Origin: Henriciella sp045287255
GTDB lineage: Bacteria > Pseudomonadota > Alphaproteobacteria > Caulobacterales > Hyphomonadaceae
Assembly (NCBI RefSeq): GCF_045287255.1
Contig: NZ_CP137142.1
Coordinates: 2,170,001 to 2,234,000, forward strand
Direction of reading: 5' to 3'
Length of the DNA stretch: 64,000 nucleotides
Each line of letters opens with the position of its first letter. Position 1 is the stretch's first letter. The notes beneath the pieces are model-generated. The model ran no database searches, was not told the DNA's origin, and saw nothing but the letters and a program-made list of their open reading frames with translations. A program made the position numbers and the translations under genes. This document shows positions 24,676 to 32,739 of the stretch, piece after piece.

Positions 24676-24933
24676 TTAGGCACTCAGCAGTGCATCCAGT
24701 TTTCCGGCGCGTTCCAGCGCCATCATCTCGTCGCAGCCGCCAATATGAATATCACCGGCAAAGATTTGCGGGAAAGTGCGCGCTCCACCAGCCCGCTGCA
24801 CCATTTCTGCTTTCTTCTGGGCATCCATACCTGCATCGATATGCGTCATCTCCACGCCCTTATCCTTGAGCAGTTTGAGGGCTCGTGTGCAGTAGGGGCA
24901 GAATTGCCGTGTATAGATTGTGACTTGCGCCAT
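24676..24933 (-). CDS. grxC: Glutaredoxin 3
   Basis: An 85-residue thioredoxin-fold disulfide reductase with active site CPYC (residues 12-15), the cis-Pro segment TFPQIF and the glutathione-binding GGCDE. It reduces disulfides with glutathione in the cytoplasm. The ATG at 24933 follows AAGGAG and gives the normal N-terminus MAQVTIYT; the longer frame to 24999 is not supported. Part of the reverse comF-grxC-DUF1178 unit. Confidence 0.95.
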   Translation of the reverse strand: MAQVTIYTRQFCPYCTRALKLLKDKGVEMTHIDAGMDAQKKAEMVQRAGGARTFPQIFAGDIHIGGCDEMMALERAGKLDALLSA

Positions 24934-24961
24934 AAACGGGCTCCTTAACCTCAGTTGCCCC

Positions 24962-25720
24962 TTATATGGTGACATCACGATCCCTGACAACGCGGGCAAG
25001 CACCAGCACGTTCACATTTGCGACACCTGCTTGTTTTAGCGCCAATGTTGAGGCCGATAGTGTAGACCCGGTCGTATAGACATCATCGACCAACGTAATC
25101 CTTGCGCCCTCAAGCTGCTTGCGATAACGGGCGCGCGCCTTGAATGCCCCGGCAACATTCTTCTTCCTCTGGCGCGCCGTGAGGCCGCCCTGGCTTTGCG
25201 TGGGTTTCACCCGTTTCAGACCATCAACCATAGCTGGCACACCGCTGCGCCTGGCAACAGCCTGCGCCAGCCAACCCGCCTGATTAAACCCGCGCTTGGC
25301 GAGGCGCTGATAATGCAGGGGCACTGGCATCAAATAGTCGGTCGCCTCAAGAATATCCTGCCCGGCCATCGTCATCCAGTTGCCCATGGCCCCAAGGCCA
25401 TCACGGCGACCACCGTGCTTGAATTCGAGGATCATCTGGCGCGAGGCATCATCATAAGCGATGGCAGCACGGGCCTGGTCCCAGCGTGGAGCCTTGGCCG
25501 CGCATGCCCCACAGAGGCTGTCCTCCCCCAGATCAATCTCAACAATGGCCGCGCAGCTGCGGCAGCCCCGCCCATTGAGAAACCGCAATTGCGTGAAGTC
25601 CTCTGCCGCTATGGCGCCTTGCCCACCATGACGTTCGCCTGTCAACACAGAGCGTGCTGGCCAGATAAAACCTGCAACTGATCGCAGTCCGGCCTTGGCC
25701 AGATGCCCTATACGGCTCAT
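24962..25720 (-). CDS. comF: ComF family phosphoribosyltransferase-like protein
   Basis: A 252-residue protein with an N-terminal double-Cys zinc motif (GCRSC and LCGAC) and a C-terminal type I phosphoribosyltransferase fold carrying the PRPP loop ITLVDDVYTTGST. RGFNQAGWLAQAVA and KRVKPTQSQGGLTARQRKKNV are ComF/GntX hallmarks. Members help take up or use external DNA; the exact reaction is unknown. Start at 25720, after GGGGA. This leaves only 10 bases to the divergent methyltransferase start, so the promoters must overlap the coding regions. Confidence 0.9.
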   Translation of the reverse strand: MSRIGHLAKAGLRSVAGFIWPARSVLTGERHGGQGAIAAEDFTQLRFLNGRGCRSCAAIVEIDLGEDSLCGACAAKAPRWDQARAAIAYDDASRQMILEFKHGGRRDGLGAMGNWMTMAGQDILEATDYLMPVPLHYQRLAKRGFNQAGWLAQAVARRSGVPAMVDGLKRVKPTQSQGGLTARQRKKNVAGAFKARARYRKQLEGARITLVDDVYTTGSTLSASTLALKQAGVANVNVLVLARVVRDRDVTI

Positions 25721-25730
25721 ATCGGTCCCC

Positions 25731-26645
25731 ATGAGCGCTAATCGTCCCCCGATCCTGTTTGATCCCGCCCGCATTACTGCGAACCGGGACCGCGCATCGT
25801 TTCAATATCGAAACTATGCCTTCCTAAAGGCCCGTGAGTCGAGTCATTTGATTGATCGGTTGGCAGACGTGTCCCGGCATTTCCCGAAAGCTCTGGATTT
25901 TGGCAGCCATGACGGTCAATTGAGCGCTGCTCTAATGGCAAGCGGACAGGTCGATGACGTGATCGCCCTTGACCCATCTGCACGGATGCTCGGTCAGATT
26001 TCGGGCACCTCAGTTACGACTATGCAAAATTCACTGGAGACCCTGCCCATCACGCCGAAGTCACTTGATCTGGTGGTCAGTGCCCTCTCTCTGCATTGGG
26101 CCAATGACCTGCCCGGCCTGATGGTGCAGATCCGCCAGGCGCTCAAACCAGACGGCTTGTTTCTCGCCTGCCTGTTTGGCGGCGGCACGTTAAACGAGCT
26201 TCGCACGGCCCTGATCGAAGCTGAATCCAGCCTTACAGGCGGGGTCAGCCCGCGCATCTCCCCCTTGCCCGGCTTGCAGGATATGGCTGGCCTGATGCAG
26301 CGCACCGGATTTGCCCTGCCCGTTGTCGATAAGGAGCCCGTCACCGTTCGCTATAACAGCCCGCTTAAGCTGCTTGATGACTTACGAGGAATGGGCGAGC
26401 AAGCCGCGTTTGCCCGACGCGAGGGCCAAGAACGTCGCCCGCTCTCACGCCGCCTTCTGATGCGCATGGAAGAAGCCTATCGCGATTTATACAGCGATCC
26501 GGACGGCAAAGTCCGCGCGACATTCGAAGTCATCTGGCTCTCCGGCTGGGCCCCGGCCGCCAGCCAGCCCAAACCCCTCAAGCCCGGCAGTGGCAAGCAC
26601 AGCCTCGCCGCTGCGGTAAAAAACATCCCGTCGTCAGAGAGTTAG
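25731..26645 (+). CDS. SAM-dependent methyltransferase, NDUFAF5/BioC-like
   Basis: A 304-residue class I methyltransferase. SAM motif I is KALDFGSHDGQLSAAL, with VIALDPSARML after it and the LDLVVSALSLHWANDLPGLMVQI motif of the BioC/NDUFAF5 type. The FDPARITANRDRA N-terminus is typical of the alphaproteobacterial family related to the mitochondrial complex I assembly factor. The target (malonyl-ACP or an arginine of a complex I subunit) is not decided. It converges with COQ9, with a 4-base overlap. Confidence 0.85.
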   Translation: MSANRPPILFDPARITANRDRASFQYRNYAFLKARESSHLIDRLADVSRHFPKALDFGSHDGQLSAALMASGQVDDVIALDPSARMLGQISGTSVTTMQNSLETLPITPKSLDLVVSALSLHWANDLPGLMVQIRQALKPDGLFLACLFGGGTLNELRTALIEAESSLTGGVSPRISPLPGLQDMAGLMQRTGFALPVVDKEPVTVRYNSPLKLLDDLRGMGEQAAFARREGQERRPLSRRLLMRMEEAYRDLYSDPDGKVRATFEVIWLSGWAPAASQPKPLKPGSGKHSLAAAVKNIPSSES

Positions 26646-27256
26646 GGCGAAACCTTCTCAAACAGGTCCAGCACAGGTTTGACGACTTTACTGCCAGCTT
26701 TGCCGACACGCATCGCCTGGCCGAGGCGCTTTTCGATATGGGCGTCGAGGGCCTCTTCGCTCGGATGGTCGGCCCAGTACAGCACGACAGATGGGATCAC
26801 CGCAGAGAGTAGTCCACGCTTCGTTTGGCGATTGTAATCTGTCGCTGTATCCCCTGCCGCTTCCCAAACCGCATCGGCAATGGCCCAGACTGTGCCGCCT
26901 GCGGCCGTTACAGAATTCGGCAAAACGCCCCGCAAGCTCGCCTTACGCACAGCACTGCGATAAGGGTCGAGTTGCCTTAGCCAGCTCTTCAAGCCGACCG
27001 CCACACGCTCATGCATACGCAGGTCCGACAAATCATGTGTTGCAAGCTCAACCAGCATGGCATCAGCCGCGCGATTGAACATATGATCGATCAGGTCATT
27101 GACCCCGCCAGGTGCAGCCAGTGCCTGCTCGCCCTCGTTTAGCTCAGCCAGGCTCGCGGCTTCACTGACCGTATCGCTGCCCCAGCCGCGCGTTTCCGCC
27201 AGCGGCAAAAGTGTCTCCAACCATCGATTTCGAAGGGTCTGTGATGGGTGCTCCAT
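26642..27256 (-). CDS. COQ9 family protein
   Basis: A 204-residue helical protein resembling mitochondrial COQ9, a lipid-binding TetR-fold partner of ubiquinone hydroxylases. Conserved WAIADAVWEAAGDTATDYNRQTKRGLLSAVI and the C-terminal VLYWADHPSEEALDAHIEKRL are seen. Start at ATG 27256, after GGAG; the longer frame to 27358 would enter the rpsU leader. Divergent from rpsU, the standard alphaproteobacterial order. Confidence 0.92.
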   Translation of the reverse strand: MEHPSQTLRNRWLETLLPLAETRGWGSDTVSEAASLAELNEGEQALAAPGGVNDLIDHMFNRAADAMLVELATHDLSDLRMHERVAVGLKSWLRQLDPYRSAVRKASLRGVLPNSVTAAGGTVWAIADAVWEAAGDTATDYNRQTKRGLLSAVIPSVVLYWADHPSEEALDAHIEKRLGQAMRVGKAGSKVVKPVLDLFEKVSP

Positions 27257-27367
27257 GATTCTCACTCCGGGTGTGGGCAAATGGAATTGACCATGATATA
27301 GGCGCGGTTTGCTGAATAAGACCAAGTGGCTAATCCGCACAGGAGCGGCTGCAAACACAGACCCAAT

Positions 27368-27373
27368 GGAGAG
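27368..27373 (+). promoter_or_regulatory. Shine-Dalgarno sequence of rpsU deciding an ATT start
   Basis: GGAGAG, six bases before the ATT at 27380. No ATG, GTG or TTG in the S21 frame lies at a workable distance. The nearby ATG at 27366 is out of frame. Confidence 0.6.
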
Positions 27374-27379
27374 TTTACC

Positions 27380-27589
27380 ATTATCCAGATCACCGTCCGC
27401 GACAACAATGTCGAGCAGGCCCTGCGCGCTCTGAAGAAGAAGATGCAGCGCGAAGGTCTCTTCCGCGAGATGAAATCACGCACTTATTTTGAAAAGCCTT
27501 CTGAAAAGAAAGCTCGCCAGAAAGCCGAAGCCGTTCGTCGCGCTCGCAAACTGGCTCGCAAACGCGCTCAGCGCGAAGGCCTTCTCTAG
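27380..27589 (+). CDS. rpsU: 30S ribosomal protein S21, probable ATT start codon
   Basis: The product is the small basic S21: after fMet it reads IQITVRDNNVEQALRALKKKM and ends ARKLARKRAQREGLL, 69 aa. The only standard in-frame start is a GTG at 27326, which lacks a ribosome site and would add 18 unrelated residues. The ATT at 27380 lies six bases after GGAGAG and gives the family N-terminus exactly, so I infer AUU initiation. A strong terminator follows 25 bases after the stop. Confidence 0.85.
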   Translation: MIQITVRDNNVEQALRALKKKMQREGLFREMKSRTYFEKPSEKKARQKAEAVRRARKLARKRAQREGLL

Positions 27590-27614
27590 GCTGACTTTTG
27601 GTCTGTGTTTAAAG

Positions 27615-27648
27615 ACGCCTCTCGGCTTATGGCTTGAGAGGCGTTTTT
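27615..27648 (+). terminator. Rho-independent terminator after rpsU
   Basis: 9-bp stem ACGCCTCTC/GAGAGGCGT, a 12-base loop and a T run. It separates rpsU from hisA, which starts 17 bases later. Confidence 0.9.
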
Positions 27649-27665
27649 CGTATGGAGTCCCCCCA

Positions 27666-28397
27666 ATGTCGTTTGAGCTCTACCCCGCGATTGATCTGAA
27701 AGATGGTCAGTGTGTGCGCCTTCTGCGCGGGGAAATGGATAAAGCCACCCAGTATAATCCTGACCCAGCCGATCAGGCCCGGCAGTTCGCGGAGATGGGC
27801 TTCACCAACTTGCACGTGGTTGACCTGAACGGCGCCTTTGCCGGGGAAAGCGCGAATACCGATGCTGTGAAAGCGATCCTGTCGGCGACCAATGCCCCGG
27901 TTCAACTCGGCGGCGGCATTCGCACACGCGCCCAGATTGATGCCTGGCTTGAGGCCGGTGTCTCCCGCGTCATTCTCGGCACGGCGGCTTTGCGTGACCC
28001 GGAGCTCGTCAAAGACGCTGCGCGCGCCCTGCCCGGCCAAGTGGTTGTCGGGATTGATGCCAAGGATGGCATGGTCGCCGTTGAGGGCTGGGCCGAGACC
28101 TCAGATATGAAAGCGGTAGACCTTGCCAAGGCGTTTGAAGGCTGCGGCGTGGCCGCGCTGATTGTCACCGATATTGCCCGCGATGGTATGAAGACCGGCG
28201 TGAATGTGACCTTCACAGGGGAGTTGGCCGATGCGGTCTCTATCCCGGTCATTGCCAGTGGCGGGGTGGCCAGCGCGCAGGATATTCGCGCCCTGCGGGC
28301 GCATCAGGGGCAACGCGCGATATCTGGCAGCATTCTGGGTCGCGCGCTTTATGATGGTGATCTTGATCCGGCCGAAGCCATCAAACTGGCGCGTTAG
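27666..28397 (+). CDS. hisA: Phosphoribosylformimino-5-aminoimidazole carboxamide ribotide isomerase
   Basis: Histidine-synthesis TIM-barrel isomerase, 243 aa. The catalytic Asp pair lies in LYPAIDLKDGQ (Asp8 region) and IVTDIARDGM. Phosphate loops are QLGGGIRT and IASGGVAS. The start at ATG 27666 gives the family N-terminus MSFELYPAIDL; the longer reading frame upstream overlaps rpsU. No hisF, hisH or hisB is adjacent, so the his genes are scattered (hisS-hisZ-hisG lie 17 kb away). It converges with ppx. Confidence 0.96.
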   Translation: MSFELYPAIDLKDGQCVRLLRGEMDKATQYNPDPADQARQFAEMGFTNLHVVDLNGAFAGESANTDAVKAILSATNAPVQLGGGIRTRAQIDAWLEAGVSRVILGTAALRDPELVKDAARALPGQVVVGIDAKDGMVAVEGWAETSDMKAVDLAKAFEGCGVAALIVTDIARDGMKTGVNVTFTGELADAVSIPVIASGGVASAQDIRALRAHQGQRAISGSILGRALYDGDLDPAEAIKLAR

Positions 28398-29860
28398 ATA
28401 AACGCAATCTCAGCGCGTCGGTCGAGCAGACCGCTTAGCTGGTTCAGGCGACGTTTTACGGTTTCAGACACCATATCCCTATCCGCTTCATGCACCTTGA
28501 GCTTTAGCGTCTTGTTCGAGAATTCAAGCGAGGCACGCGACAGGATACTGGCGGATCGACCACTGAAAACACCCGCAAGGCGCAGAGCGGTGCCAAACAA
28601 GCGCGCCTGCTTCTGACCACGGTCATCCTGCAAGGCTTTCAGGTTAGCCGGAATGCGATGATTGAACGTATACCGCGATGCGCAGGCATGGGCGACGAAA
28701 AGGCGTTCGTGATGATCGAGCAGCGGATAGGGCGCTCGCAAAACCTGTTCATAGACAAGATTTGGGCGATGATCAGGATGCATCCGTGTGCCTGTATCCG
28801 CAAGATAACAGGCAAGTCCGGTCGCTCTTTCCGACAGATTCAACGCCTTCACCAGTGGGGCCGTGAACCGCAACAATTCCTCACCATAGGCCATCGCGGC
28901 CATGCTGGGTCGTGCGAACAGCTCAACACTGTCTCGCAAAGGCGTACCGACCTCTGCTTGCAAGACGCGCGCTTCAGTCATAACGCCTTCCCGCAAACCA
29001 AAGGCGGAGATGGTGACTTCACGGATTTTTGTAACCCGCATCAGGGCTTCCAGCACCAATGCCGTATGCAGCAATGTATCATAGCGCCGCTTGGCCACGC
29101 GCTGCAGCCGAGTTCGTGTTGTTTTGTCGATCCGTGCATAATCGGCGGCATCGATGACTTCGCGCACACCGGACTGGGTCAGGCGATAACCATGCTGGAC
29201 CCGTAAGGGGTATTCGGAGAGCTCCATGTGAACCGCGGCAACATTCCGCCAGCCACCGCCAACCGCATAGAGCGCGGTCGGTTTGTCATTGCATATACCA
29301 GATGTACGAAGCACGTGCCGAATGACTTTGCTGCGCTTGTCCAGCGGTAGATCAGCGTCACTTGCGCGGGCCAATGGGCCGAGAAGATGCGTTTCGCCTT
29401 GCCCGATCACTGCCCCGGCTTCCAAGACCTGCAACTCCATACTGGACCCACCAAGGTCAGCGACCAGGCCGCTAACCTCGCCGAACCCGGACACCACACC
29501 TAGCGCGGAAAGATGCCCTTCATCCGGTCCACTCAAGACACGTAAAGGCCGCCCCAAAGCCGCCTCAACCTCTTCACGGAAGCTTGGGCCATCCTCAGCC
29601 ACACGGACTGCAGCAGTGGCGACGGGATAAATATCCGTAACTCCTAAACCATCAAGAATGGCGGCATAGCGGCGGCAGACATCCAGCGCCATGACGCGCC
29701 CTTCGGGCGACAAAACCCCGCTTTCGGAAAGCCCGCGGCCAAGCCCGGCCAGCGTCTTCTCATTAAAGGATTGCAGCATCGCCCCGTTCAGAACGTCATA
29801 GATCACCAGTCGGCAGGAATTCGACCCAATATCAATGACGGCGGCGCGTTGAACTTCCAT
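28394..29860 (-). CDS. ppx: Exopolyphosphatase, Ppx/GppA family
   Basis: A 488-residue ASKHA-fold phosphatase. AAVIDIGSNSCRLVIYD is the N-terminal phosphate loop, VADLGGSSMEL the second, and a helical C-terminal HD-like domain follows. It removes terminal phosphate from polyphosphate or from pppGpp. It starts 3 bases after the ppk1 stop, so synthesis and breakdown of polyphosphate are encoded together. Confidence 0.92.
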   Translation of the reverse strand: MEVQRAAVIDIGSNSCRLVIYDVLNGAMLQSFNEKTLAGLGRGLSESGVLSPEGRVMALDVCRRYAAILDGLGVTDIYPVATAAVRVAEDGPSFREEVEAALGRPLRVLSGPDEGHLSALGVVSGFGEVSGLVADLGGSSMELQVLEAGAVIGQGETHLLGPLARASDADLPLDKRSKVIRHVLRTSGICNDKPTALYAVGGGWRNVAAVHMELSEYPLRVQHGYRLTQSGVREVIDAADYARIDKTTRTRLQRVAKRRYDTLLHTALVLEALMRVTKIREVTISAFGLREGVMTEARVLQAEVGTPLRDSVELFARPSMAAMAYGEELLRFTAPLVKALNLSERATGLACYLADTGTRMHPDHRPNLVYEQVLRAPYPLLDHHERLFVAHACASRYTFNHRIPANLKALQDDRGQKQARLFGTALRLAGVFSGRSASILSRASLEFSNKTLKLKVHEADRDMVSETVKRRLNQLSGLLDRRAEIAFI

Positions 29861-29863
29861 GCC

Positions 29864-32041
29864 TTACTTGCTGGCTCGTTTCTTTGGCGCAAGGCGCGGC
29901 GGTTCGCTCACGACCAAGGCGCTACCACGACCTGACAGGCTCGGATTATCCATGAAATACTGGTGCGCGCTGAACCCGGCTTTGCTGCCCGGCTCCAGAA
30001 CCCGGTGATATTCACCATCGGCGTCCATATCCCAGCTTTGCATATCATCGTTGAGATTGGCGACCATGATCTGGTTCAGCACCTGCCTGTGTACGGTGGG
30101 CACCTCAATTGGCACGAGTGCTTCCACCCGGCGCTTCAGGTTACGGTCCATCCAATCGGCAGAGGACATGTAAATCTTCGCCTTTCTGGAAGGCAGCGCT
30201 TCGCCATTGGCAAAACAGACAATTCGCGAATGCTCAAGATAGCGTCCGATCAGACTTTTCACCTGAATGGTCTCAGACAGCCCTGGCACACCCGGACGCA
30301 AGCAGCATATGCCGCGTATAACCAGGCGGATCGGAACGCCAGCCTGACTGGCGCGGTAAAGTGCATCAATCACATCGCCATCAACCAGAGAGTTCATCTT
30401 GGCCCAGATGCCAGAAGGCCCACCCTCTTTCGCGGCCGCGGCTTCCTTCTCAATCTGCTCGATCAGATAGTCTTCCATCGCGAAAGGCGACATGACGATC
30501 TTTTCAAGGTCGGGGCCTTTTGCAGGCGGCTCTTTATAGGCGGTGATATAGTTGAACAGGCGGCCCGCATCGCGGCCAAACGCCGGATCAGCCGTGAACA
30601 GGGCTAAATCCGTATAAATCTTGGCCGTGAACGGGTGATAATTCCCTGTTCCAAAGTGGGTATAGGTTTTTAACCCATCAGCCTCGCGCCGCACCACCAG
30701 AGAGACTTTGGCGTGGGTTTTATAGTCAATAAAGCCATAGACCACTTGTACGCCAGCGCGCTCCAGATCGCGGGCGAGGCGTAGATTAGTTTCCTCATCA
30801 AACCGCGCCTTGATTTCCACCAGCGCTGTAACGGTCTTACCCGCCTCAGCAGCCTCAATCAGGGCTGAGACAATCGGAGAGTTAAGGCTCGTGCGATACA
30901 GGGTCTGCTTAATCGCCACGACATCTGGGTCGCGCGCGGCCTGTTTAATGAACTGCACGACGACATCAAACGACTCATATGGATGATGAACCAGGATGTC
31001 CTTGGCGCGGATCGCCTCAAAACAGTCGCCACCCATTTCACGGATCCGTTCCGGAAAGCGCGCTTCGAACGGCGGAAATAAAAGTTCTGGTTTGTCTTTG
31101 ACAATCAGATCGGAGAGGTCTTTCAGGCCCAGCAAGCCGCCCTGTTCCATAACATCGCGTGGTTCAGCACCGATTTCGCGCACAATGAAATTGCGCAAGG
31201 ATTCTGGTCCGTCCTGATCGATGTGAATGCGGACAATCCGGCCCCGGCGGCGCTGACGCAACAGGATCTCAAATTCCGCGATCAGGTCTTCGGCTTCATC
31301 CTCGATCTCAATATCGCTATCGCGGACAATCCGGAAAACGCTATGACCGGTTGATTTGAAAGCCGGGAACAGCATTGGCTCAAAATGCGCGATGACGCTC
31401 TCAAGCCGCACAAAGCGCAAGCCACCCCCCTTACGATCTGGCAAGCGAATGAAACGGGGTGAGAAAGCCGGCATCGGGACAAGGCCAACCATGCCTTCCC
31501 CGCCCTCTTCTTCCGGAACAAGCTGGAACGCGACGGCGAAACCGAGATTCGGAATAAACGGAAACGGGTGAGCCGGATCAACGGCCTGCGGCGTAAGGAT
31601 CGGAAAAATGTGTTCCTCAAAATGGCTTTTCAGCCAGGTCAGGTCACTTTTCTTAAGCTCGGAAATCCCCAGAACTTCGATATTGTGCACCGACATTTCT
31701 TCGCGGAGTGTTTTCCAGGCCGCCTGCTGGTCATCCATCAGCTTCTCGACCGTCTGTTCAATCGCGCTGACCTGTTGCAGCGGGGTCATGCCTTCCTGAC
31801 TGCGACGCTGTATCCCGGCCCGTACCTGCTCACGCAAGCCCGCATAGCGGACCATGAAGAACTCATCGAGATTGTTTCCGGAAATCGACAGGAAGCGCAG
31901 GCGTTCGAGCAAGGGGTGGGTCTTATTGTCGGCCTCTTCCAGCACCCGCTCATTGAACTTTAGCCAGGATAATTCGCGGTTCAGAAACCGCGATGGCGAG
32001 GCCATCAAATCCGGTTCGGTCATCTCTGTGATCTCACTCAT
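29864..32041 (-). CDS. ppk1: Polyphosphate kinase 1
   Basis: A 725-residue membrane-associated kinase that polymerises the gamma-phosphate of ATP. It has the N-terminal helical domain (FLNRELSWLKFNERVLEEA), a head domain and two phospholipase-D-like catalytic domains. YTHFGTGNYHPFTAKIYTD contains the autophosphorylated-histidine region; SSADWMDRNLKRRVE is the second. In-frame gap of 2 bases from hdaA upstream and 3 from ppx downstream. Confidence 0.96.
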   Translation of the reverse strand: MSEITEMTEPDLMASPSRFLNRELSWLKFNERVLEEADNKTHPLLERLRFLSISGNNLDEFFMVRYAGLREQVRAGIQRRSQEGMTPLQQVSAIEQTVEKLMDDQQAAWKTLREEMSVHNIEVLGISELKKSDLTWLKSHFEEHIFPILTPQAVDPAHPFPFIPNLGFAVAFQLVPEEEGGEGMVGLVPMPAFSPRFIRLPDRKGGGLRFVRLESVIAHFEPMLFPAFKSTGHSVFRIVRDSDIEIEDEAEDLIAEFEILLRQRRRGRIVRIHIDQDGPESLRNFIVREIGAEPRDVMEQGGLLGLKDLSDLIVKDKPELLFPPFEARFPERIREMGGDCFEAIRAKDILVHHPYESFDVVVQFIKQAARDPDVVAIKQTLYRTSLNSPIVSALIEAAEAGKTVTALVEIKARFDEETNLRLARDLERAGVQVVYGFIDYKTHAKVSLVVRREADGLKTYTHFGTGNYHPFTAKIYTDLALFTADPAFGRDAGRLFNYITAYKEPPAKGPDLEKIVMSPFAMEDYLIEQIEKEAAAAKEGGPSGIWAKMNSLVDGDVIDALYRASQAGVPIRLVIRGICCLRPGVPGLSETIQVKSLIGRYLEHSRIVCFANGEALPSRKAKIYMSSADWMDRNLKRRVEALVPIEVPTVHRQVLNQIMVANLNDDMQSWDMDADGEYHRVLEPGSKAGFSAHQYFMDNPSLSGRGSALVVSEPPRLAPKKRASK

Positions 32042-32043
32042 GC

Positions 32044-32733
32044 CTAATCGTCCCCAAGGTCAAAGAGTTCTGGTTGATGTTCCAATATTTCACGGGCCAC
32101 AGGGACCGTCAGTTCACGCCCGCCAACCGCACCGGACAAAGCCTCGACTGTTGATGTCACGAGGTCATAGCGAAGACCAATACGGATAAGCAAGTAATCT
32201 TCCACGGCCTTTGGTATTTGCATGAATTGTGCCTTTGAAACCGCCTGCAAACGCGCGCGCATCATCGCCTCGTCCGGTGGCCCAATCTGAGCCAGAGGCG
32301 CAGCCTGTAGACGCGAAGCGAGATCCTTTGTCGCTGCCCGCCATTGGCTCGGCGGGTTATGCGCTGTGAGCAGAAGCCGCCCACCAAGGCGGTCAATCGC
32401 ACTGATAAGCAGCAACAGGGCCTGCTCATTGGTGACAGCATCAGCTTCATCAACAACAACGCGGCCGGACGAAAGGTCTTCAAACGCTTCAGGTTTCAGG
32501 GCGTTTACATCACTGGCGCGCAGCAGCACCCCATCGATTTCTTCAGCCCAAATCTCGCAGAGTGTGCTGAGCCCCGCCCCACGTGGTCCGATCAGGCAAA
32601 ACACCGGATAGGGCCACACATCTGGCCGCAAGGCAGACTCAACTGGCCCACGATTGGCCTCTGTCAGGATAAAATCCTTCAGCCCCAGTCTTGGTTCAGG
32701 ATATTTCAGCGGGAGCTGACGGGGCGTCTTCAT
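32044..32733 (-). CDS. hdaA: HdaA, DnaA-related regulator of replication initiation
   Basis: A 229-residue DnaA-AAA+-like protein without a DNA-binding domain IV. A clamp-binding motif is seen near the N-terminus (RQLPLKY, residues 5-11). Sensor and Walker-B-like GRVVVDEADAV are visible. The Walker A loop is GPRGAGLST, with Leu55 in place of the invariant Lys. HdaA with the clamp promotes ATP hydrolysis by DnaA after initiation. It sits between DUF2066 and ppk1, as in Caulobacter relatives. Confidence 0.88.
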   Translation of the reverse strand: MKTPRQLPLKYPEPRLGLKDFILTEANRGPVESALRPDVWPYPVFCLIGPRGAGLSTLCEIWAEEIDGVLLRASDVNALKPEAFEDLSSGRVVVDEADAVTNEQALLLLISAIDRLGGRLLLTAHNPPSQWRAATKDLASRLQAAPLAQIGPPDEAMMRARLQAVSKAQFMQIPKAVEDYLLIRIGLRYDLVTSTVEALSGAVGGRELTVPVAREILEHQPELFDLGDD

Positions 32734-32739
32734 ATCTGG

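Noticed and set aside
27489..27665. 59-residue upstream extension of hisA
   Set aside because: It would be out-of-frame translation of rpsU and its terminator; HisA proteins start at MSFELYPAIDL.
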